This document shows, one piece after another, positions 5,016 through 8,035 of a stretch of 8,035 nt of DNA. Numbering within the stretch: position 1 is the stretch's first letter; each line of letters starts with the position of its first letter. The notes beneath the pieces were generated by a model. The model was not told where the DNA came from, made no database searches, and worked only from the letters and a program-made list of their open reading frames with translations. Location of the stretch: the NCBI GenBank assembly GCA_964633725.1, contig CAZWHY010000071.1, forward strand, positions 1 to 8,035. Reading direction: 5' to 3'. The DNA comes from Berkiella_A sp964633725. GTDB lineage: Bacteria > Pseudomonadota > Gammaproteobacteria > Berkiellales > Berkiellaceae. Both the position numbers and the translations under genes were made by a program.

Positions 5016-5043
5016 AATTAACATAATACACCTTATGCGAAGC
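5016..5043 (-). other. pdif site 5 (XerD/XerC orientation)
   Basis: On the plus strand the XerD-type arm AATTAACATAA (5016-5026), spacer TACACC, then the XerC-type arm TTATGCGAAGC (5033-5043). Read inverted, its spacer GGTGTA differs from site 1 (GGCGTA) at one base. Its last base is also the last base of the stop codon of the adjacent mobilization-operon gene, so it marks the exact right edge of the cargo block. Confidence 0.85.
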
Positions 5044-5264
5044 TATGAGTCCTTATTCTGTAAGGCATTCATAGCTCGCCACTTCATCATTAACACCTCA
5101 TCTTCCTCCTCAAAGGTCGACTCTCCAGACGCAATTCGTTCAATCATCGCATTTACATCCGCTTGACTGGCATCAATGACATGCTGCTCAAATGAATGCT
5201 CCACAATCCCTTGCGTTGCCTTAAAAGCAGCTCGAATACGCTCTGCATCTACATTCTTTTTCAT
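5043..5264 (-). CDS. Small acidic protein, possibly VbhA-antitoxin-like, in the mobilization operon
   Basis: This 73-residue protein is the third gene of the minus-strand mobilization operon; its ATG overlaps the TGA of the 118-residue gene by four bases (ATGA), so translation is coupled. The pattern R-x-A-F-x-x-T-x-G-I-V-E-H, then IERIASGESTFEEEDEVLMM, loosely recalls VbhA-type antitoxins, which inhibit Fic AMP-transferases with an S/T-x-x-x-E-G/N motif. Here the equivalent segment reads QGIVEH, so the motif is imperfect, and no Fic protein is encoded in this window. It may instead be a mobilization or regulatory factor. The stop codon touches pdif site 5. The gene call is good, the family uncertain. 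Confidence 0.6.
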   Translation of the reverse strand: MKKNVDAERIRAAFKATQGIVEHSFEQHVIDASQADVNAMIERIASGESTFEEEDEVLMMKWRAMNALQNKDS

Positions 5265-5617
5265 GCTTGGCCACGCTGCTCTGATTTATAACTTGGATGA
5301 TCTTTCAGATAGGCAATAAAACTATCCAAACATTTGCTATCCAATCGTGATTCTTCAGGATGATCCACATGCTGTAACGGGTTTTGGCCTAAAAGAAACT
5401 GCTCAAACTGAGCCTTAAAATACTCAGGAATATCAGACACCAAAACATAGCTATCATCTGATTTCAGTTGATGCCGTGGGATCTGAATCAACTCAAGTAA
5501 ATGTTTCTTCCACAATAGACTGGCCCGAAGCTGATCATTCACTGGATGATGGAGATCATGTGCAGCAGCACGTTGATCGTCAAATAAACCCTCAAGAATT
5601 TGTTTTCCAGTCTTCAT
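5261..5617 (-). CDS. Unrecognised 118-residue protein of the mobilization operon
   Basis: I do not recognise this family. The start has a strong ribosome site (GGAGGT, complement of 5621-5626) a few bases before the ATG. The protein is soluble and rich in Leu, His, Gln and Asp: an N-terminal amphipathic helix (MKTGKQILEGLFDDQRAA), a histidine-rich turn (DLHHPVNDQ), a helix LRASLLWKKHLLELI, and a C-terminal segment with SFIAYLKDHPSY. No signal peptide, membrane span or metal cluster is visible. It begins about 40 bp after the relaxase stop and overlaps the next gene, so the three genes form one operon. Position suggests a relaxosome accessory or a passenger gene. Confidence 0.6.
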   Translation of the reverse strand: MKTGKQILEGLFDDQRAAAHDLHHPVNDQLRASLLWKKHLLELIQIPRHQLKSDDSYVLVSDIPEYFKAQFEQFLLGQNPLQHVDHPEESRLDSKCLDSFIAYLKDHPSYKSEQRGQA

Positions 5618-5656
5618 ACGACCTCCAAAAGCTTTATTTAAAACCTCACAATATTC

Positions 5657-6547
5657 CTAGAACCATGATGGCGTATAACTATCATCACGATCCAAGTCTT
5701 GATTTTTACGCTGCGCTAAGGCTTGGTTATACTCCTTTTGATAGATCTGGAGCTTATTAAATTGTCGAATCTGTTGAATGGTGTGCTTCTGTGCCTCAAC
5801 TTCAAGCTGAATAATTGGATCAGCACTTTTCAACTTCCATCGGTAGATCTGTGGAACATCCTGCAATTGCGTTCCATACTTCTGGTTAAATTCCTGATTG
5901 GACAAATGACTCACTCGATTCGGAACAACAATTTCCATACCCTCCAGAATCACGGTTTTCATCGGTGCATGCCTTTCCAAAGCCTGATTAATCAGCTGCT
6001 CAGTTTTTTCTCGAAAGGCTTTGACCTGATCACGGCCAAAGCCCAACGCATCAGCCGTTAATTTCTGTGCGCCACCTTTGGTGGGATTCTTTGGACGATA
6101 CTGCTTAAAAAACTGCTCTGGTGGTCGTTCAATCCCATCGGCCATACTCCGTTCAGAATACATCAGATGCAAATGCGGTTGATCTTCACCTGTCAGCTCA
6201 CTCGGATGATTATGCACCGCTGCGGTATAAGGAAACTGATACTGATCAGCAAATTCCTGAATAAAGGCCTCGACCAATTCTTTACGCTGCTGTTTCGACA
6301 ATTCTTTTGGCAAAGCCACGGTCAACGTTGAACTGGTTCGACCTCGAGCAATCTCATAACGATCCGCACTATGCCAAAAAGTCGCAGGTGCATCGACAGC
6401 CCAAGCAGGCATATTTCCAGAACGCACAAACTCCAATTCTTCATCGGCCTTTTGCTCGGCAAAATGCGCGGTTCGAGTCAGATAATGGAAGGTATTCTTG
6501 GAACTGGAATCCTTCTTCACATTGTGCCGAATATTCATGTAAAACAT
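5657..6547 (-). CDS. mobA: MobA/MobL-family relaxase (MOBQ type), relaxase domain only
   Basis: This is the DNA-strand transferase that would nick oriT and lead conjugal mobilization. The histidine motif HNHPSELTGEDQPHLHLMYSER contains the metal-binding HNH and HLH histidines of MobA/MobL relaxases. The N-terminal NIRHNVKKDSSSKNTFHYLT holds the likely catalytic tyrosine (HYLT), about 22 residues from the chosen start. Downstream are ERPPEQFFKQYRPKNP and a charged helical tail. I chose the ATG at 6545-6547 (MFYMNIRHN), giving 296 residues. The frame stays open to a TTG at 6622, but that lies in a large hairpin and adds a non-conserved tail; GGTGA lies 8 bp before the ATG. The protein is much shorter than relaxase-primase fusions such as R1162 MobA. 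No coupling protein or mating-pair genes are present, so transfer would need a helper. Confidence 0.88.
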   Translation of the reverse strand: MFYMNIRHNVKKDSSSKNTFHYLTRTAHFAEQKADEELEFVRSGNMPAWAVDAPATFWHSADRYEIARGRTSSTLTVALPKELSKQQRKELVEAFIQEFADQYQFPYTAAVHNHPSELTGEDQPHLHLMYSERSMADGIERPPEQFFKQYRPKNPTKGGAQKLTADALGFGRDQVKAFREKTEQLINQALERHAPMKTVILEGMEIVVPNRVSHLSNQEFNQKYGTQLQDVPQIYRWKLKSADPIIQLEVEAQKHTIQQIRQFNKLQIYQKEYNQALAQRKNQDLDRDDSYTPSWF

Positions 6548-6604
6548 GCCGAATTCACCTGAGATCCAATTCGCAAAGGAGGCTCTCCGCAGGAGCGAGG
6601 AGGA

Positions 6605-6657
6605 GTGTCTTTTTTTTGACAATAATCGCTTTAGCGGTTGTTGTCAAAAAAAGACAC
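6605..6657. repeat. Long near-perfect hairpin in the oriT region
   Basis: The left arm starts GTGTC, T8, GACAA (6605-6622); the right arm ends TTGTC, A7, GACAC (6641-6657). Between them TAATCGC (6623-6629) pairs with GCGGTTG (6634-6640) with two G-T wobbles around a TTTA loop. The whole 53 bases fold into one stem of about 24 bp with a single bulged T. Confidence 0.85.
6619..6647 (-). promoter_or_regulatory. Candidate mobA promoter inside the oriT hairpin
   Basis: On the minus strand TTGACA (6642-6647), a consensus -35, is followed after exactly 17 bp by TATTGT (6619-6624), a 4/6 match to the -10 consensus. Transcription would start about 65 bp before the mobA ATG. The same arm repeated on the plus strand gives a second TTGACA (6616-6621), but its partner at 17 bp (TGTTGT) is poorer. 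The overlap with the hairpin suggests relaxosome binding could repress the operon. Confidence 0.5.
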
Positions 6658-6667
6658 GGAAACGAGA

Positions 6668-6704
6668 TAAACTATTTTTTATGCATAGCAGAAAAAATAG
6701 TTTA
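6668..6704. repeat. 13-bp perfect inverted repeat, candidate relaxase recognition hairpin
   Basis: TAAACTATTTTTT (6668-6680) and AAAAAATAGTTTA (6692-6704) are perfect complements around an 11-base loop. The repeat is directly followed by AACGCCCGC. Its size and placement fit the inverted repeat that relaxases recognise next to the nick site. Confidence 0.65.
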
Positions 6705-6759
6705 AACGCCCGCAACATGACGCTAACATGATGTCAATCCACGGCAAAATGAGATCCAA

Positions 6760-7482
6760 ATGGCAGGACGCAAAGCGTTAGTTCTCACAGCAAAAGAAAT
6801 CAACGAACTCGGCACGCACATCCTCAATCTACCGTTCAAACGCCGAGTTGAAGAACGTTGCTTGCACATGCTCAAAAACAAAAAAAGTCTTCAGGATCTC
6901 AGTGAGCAAGACCGACAACTAATCCAAAAATGTCGCTATGAACGCAATGCCTACAACAAACGCATGCTTCAGCTGCAACTGATCCAACAGACCGAACCTG
7001 CCAAACGCAATGCACTGCAACAGAACATCCTCAAGCTCCATCAAAAAAATGACATTGATGCCTACTTTGCCATGCACGATGCACTGGATGAGATCCTCAA
7101 AACGCAACGCCACCAGACCGCAGCGAAAAACCTGAATCAGAAAATAGAAAAAGCTCTGAATCCAGAACAACAAAAGGAAAAACAAAGCCAGAAACAACAG
7201 AAAAAACGAGAAGACCAGATCAAATACTTTATCGGTTCACTCTATCTAGGTGTTTTTGAACGAGCAAAGTTTCAAATAACCCACTCCAATCAGGACTTGG
7301 ACAACCTGAAAACCTTATTTCGTATGTCTTTGATCGGTAAAACCATGCAACAAACTAACAAGGATCTACAGACAGTCACCCAAGAAATTGCCAACTCAAG
7401 CCAATACCAAGAAATTGAACGATTTATACAAGAAGCCAAACAAGATCCAAGAAACCCATTCAACAAAACACCAGAGCAATAA
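6760..7482 (+). CDS. Putative mobilization accessory protein, coiled-coil and basic
   Basis: This 240-residue protein is transcribed away from mobA across the candidate oriT, the usual place for relaxosome accessory genes. It is basic and very rich in Gln, Lys and Asn, with no signal peptide or membrane span. Residues about 5-60 (LTAKEINELGTHILNLPFKR onwards) look like a compact helical DNA-binding or dimerization domain. Residues about 60-150 are mostly coiled coil, ending in a Lys/Gln-rich linker (KEKQSQKQQKKRED). A more globular helical part follows (IKYFIGSLYLGVFERAKF, then LKTLFRMSLIGKTMQQT), with a polar tail. The ATG has only a weak GAGA ribosome site. I know of similar unnamed proteins beside MobA on Acinetobacter plasmids but cannot name a defined family; a MobB/MobC-like role is inferred from position. 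Confidence 0.6.
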   Translation: MAGRKALVLTAKEINELGTHILNLPFKRRVEERCLHMLKNKKSLQDLSEQDRQLIQKCRYERNAYNKRMLQLQLIQQTEPAKRNALQQNILKLHQKNDIDAYFAMHDALDEILKTQRHQTAAKNLNQKIEKALNPEQQKEKQSQKQQKKREDQIKYFIGSLYLGVFERAKFQITHSNQDLDNLKTLFRMSLIGKTMQQTNKDLQTVTQEIANSSQYQEIERFIQEAKQDPRNPFNKTPEQ

Positions 7483-7690
7483 ACAAATATCACGTTTAAA
7501 CGCTGTATTTTCGCCATAGTACGATCATTTCAAACTGAACTAGAGATCAGTACCCAAAAAACAAAAAAGTGCCTCTAAACGCAAATAGAAGCAAATAACA
7601 CAGCATCTATAAACGATAAAAACAGCTTAACCAAGCGAGTGTCTACGAGCGACATCCCCAAAATTCGCGCCTCGGCCCTCTGAAAAACCG

Positions 7691-7718
7691 CTTTTTTAGG
7701 TTGATTAACCTAAAAAAG
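7691..7718. repeat. T-rich perfect hairpin upstream of the origin
   Basis: CTTTTTTAGGTT (7691-7702) and AACCTAAAAAAG (7707-7718) are perfect complements around a GATT loop, extendable by two more pairs (one G-T). The T-run sits inside the left arm, so it is not a classical plus-strand terminator. It resembles the oriT hairpin at 6605-6657 in having homopolymer runs in its arms. Confidence 0.7.
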
Positions 7719-7751
7719 TGAAGTTTAGATGCAAAAATTTGAGCCTAGACC

Positions 7752-7898
7752 GAGCGAAGCGAGCATAAAGCTCTATGAGCGAAGCGAATTCCGAGTTGCT
7801 CTTGCCTTTGCTTTTTCTCAAATTCACAACGAAAAGAGCCAAAAAATTGCCCCCCGAATCGAGCGAAAGCGAGATTCAATAGAGTTTGAGCGAAGCGA
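7752..7898 (+). repeat. Four GAGCGAAGCGA repeats
   Basis: GAGCGAAGCGA occurs exactly at 7752-7762, 7777-7787 and 7888-7898, with a one-base-longer variant GAGCGAAAGCGA at 7861-7872. The first two are 25 bp apart start to start, and the last two 27 bp. All are on the same strand. They could be binding sites for an initiator or host factor. Confidence 0.7.
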
Positions 7899-7927
7899 AA
7901 ACCAAGGGCAATTTTGACCAGATGAGG

Positions 7928-7962
7928 CTTTTAATTATTTTTAATAGTTTTTAATGCTTTTA
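7928..7962. other. AT-rich phased tract, possible DNA-unwinding element
   Basis: TTAAT recurs at 7931, 7941 and 7951, with a TTTTA at 7958-7962, giving a 10-bp period matching the helical repeat. It lies about 30 bp before the iterons, as expected for the unwinding or bent region of an iteron origin. Confidence 0.5.
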
Positions 7963-7990
7963 GACAGGCTGAAATCCTTTGTTTGCAATA

Positions 7991-8035
7991 GTTTAAGGGG
8001 TGATAAAGATAGGTTTAAGGGGTGATAAAGATAGG
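7991..8035 (+). repeat. oriV: 22-bp iterons of the plasmid replication origin (truncated by the window end)
   Basis: Two identical 22-bp units beginning GTTTAAGGGG and ending GATAAAGATAG occur head to tail without a gap at 7991-8012 and 8013-8034. Base 8035 (G) is consistent with a third copy starting. Directly repeated iterons of this length are binding sites for Rep_3 initiators, usually upstream of repB. Their presence at the right edge, and a rep-associated gene at the left edge, suggest the circle joins across the window ends. Confidence 0.85.

Larger units (their letters stand above)
6548..6759. other. oriT: Candidate oriT region between divergent mobilization genes
   Basis: The 212-bp gap between the relaxase and the divergent accessory gene holds two strong inverted repeats (6605-6657 and 6668-6704), a short direct repeat of AACATGAYG (6714-6722, 6725-6733) and GC-rich sequence (AACGCCCGC, 6705-6713) right after the second repeat. 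In MOBQ oriTs the nick lies a short distance 3' of an inverted repeat in a G/C-rich core, so 6704-6716 is a candidate nick region. The nick site itself is not identified. Confidence 0.6.
7483..7990. other. Gene-free origin-proximal region
   Basis: About 500 bp with no credible gene. It holds a 10-bp palindrome CGTTTAAACG (7493-7502), a 12-bp perfect hairpin (7691-7718), four GAGCGAAGCGA-type repeats (7752-7898), an inverted repeat GGGCAATTTT/AAAATTGCCC (7843-7852, 7906-7915) and a phased AT tract (7928-7962), leading into the iterons. The layout fits the upstream half of an iteron-controlled origin. Confidence 0.6.

Noticed and set aside
5476..6061. Plus-strand open frames at 5476-5760 and 5723-6061
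   Set aside because: They lie antisense to the mobilization operon, lack ribosome sites and resemble no protein, whereas the minus-strand genes have family motifs and coupled starts.
6548..6622. Extending mobA upstream to a TTG start at 6622
   Set aside because: The extension runs into the 53-bp hairpin and its promoter and encodes non-conserved sequence. The ATG at 6545-6547 gives an N-terminus (FYMNIRHNVKK) that fits related relaxases.
6919..7517. Minus-strand open frames at 6919-7197 and 7290-7517
   Set aside because: They are antisense to the accessory mobilization gene, and their hydrophobic composition is the expected complement of its Lys/Gln-rich codons.
7729..7917. A 62-codon plus-strand open frame
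   Set aside because: It is created by the GAGCGAAGCGA repeats (translated as ERSE-type segments), has no good ribosome site and lies in origin DNA with several inverted repeats.
7752..8035. A CRISPR array
   Set aside because: The GAGCGAAGCGA repeats are too short and unevenly spaced, and the 22-bp repeats are contiguous without spacers; no cas gene is present.
1..8035. Insertion sequences or transposase genes
   Set aside because: No transposase motif, terminal inverted repeat pair or target duplication was found; the inverted repeats present are explained by pdif flanks, oriT and terminators.

Overview
The window looks like most of a small mobilizable plasmid from Acinetobacter or a close Moraxellaceae relative. 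Three things point there. It carries five 28-bp XerC/XerD recombination sites (pdif sites) of the Acinetobacter type. It has a Rep_3-style origin with 22-bp iterons at the right edge and the usual second replication gene (HTH plus coiled coil) at the left edge. Its cargo, HigBA and BrnTA toxin-antitoxin modules, is typical of such plasmids. The main initiator gene (repB) is absent. The iterons run off the right end, and the first 18 bases look like the last codons of a rep gene overlapping the next gene by ATGA. The simplest inference is that the circle was cut so that only repB, and perhaps more iterons, lie outside the window.

Layout. Positions 1-572 hold replication genes. Positions 723-5043 are a block of AT-rich cargo modules separated by pdif sites at 723 (C/D), 1354 (D/C), 2501 (C/D), 4319 (C/D) and 5016 (D/C). 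The modules are: a four-helix membrane protein (723-1381); a HigBA toxin-antitoxin module with a 0.4-kb gene-free stretch (1354-2528); a segment with an exported FG-GAP-like protein, a small lipoprotein and a BrnTA toxin-antitoxin pair (2501-4346); and a single-gene module with an unrecognised 175-residue protein (4319-5043). Positions 5043-7482 are the less AT-rich mobilization backbone: a MOBQ-type relaxase followed by two small genes on the minus strand, and a divergent accessory gene on the plus strand. Between the divergent genes is a candidate oriT with two striking inverted repeats. Positions 7483-8035 are gene-free origin DNA with a long hairpin, GAGCGAAGCGA repeats, a 10-bp-phased AT tract and iterons.

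How it works together (inference). The replication and mobilization genes are the backbone, and host XerCD can shuffle the cargo between pdif sites. The two toxin-antitoxin systems would stabilise the plasmid. The outermost pdif sites form an extended inverted repeat, and a second inverted repeat carrying terminators lies on the XerC sides of two inner sites. The block therefore looks assembled and rearranged by recombination. The best candidates for undescribed biology are the unknown single-gene cargo proteins (783-1340 and 4446-4973), the exported protein pair (2571-3430), and the oriT hairpin with a promoter inside it.
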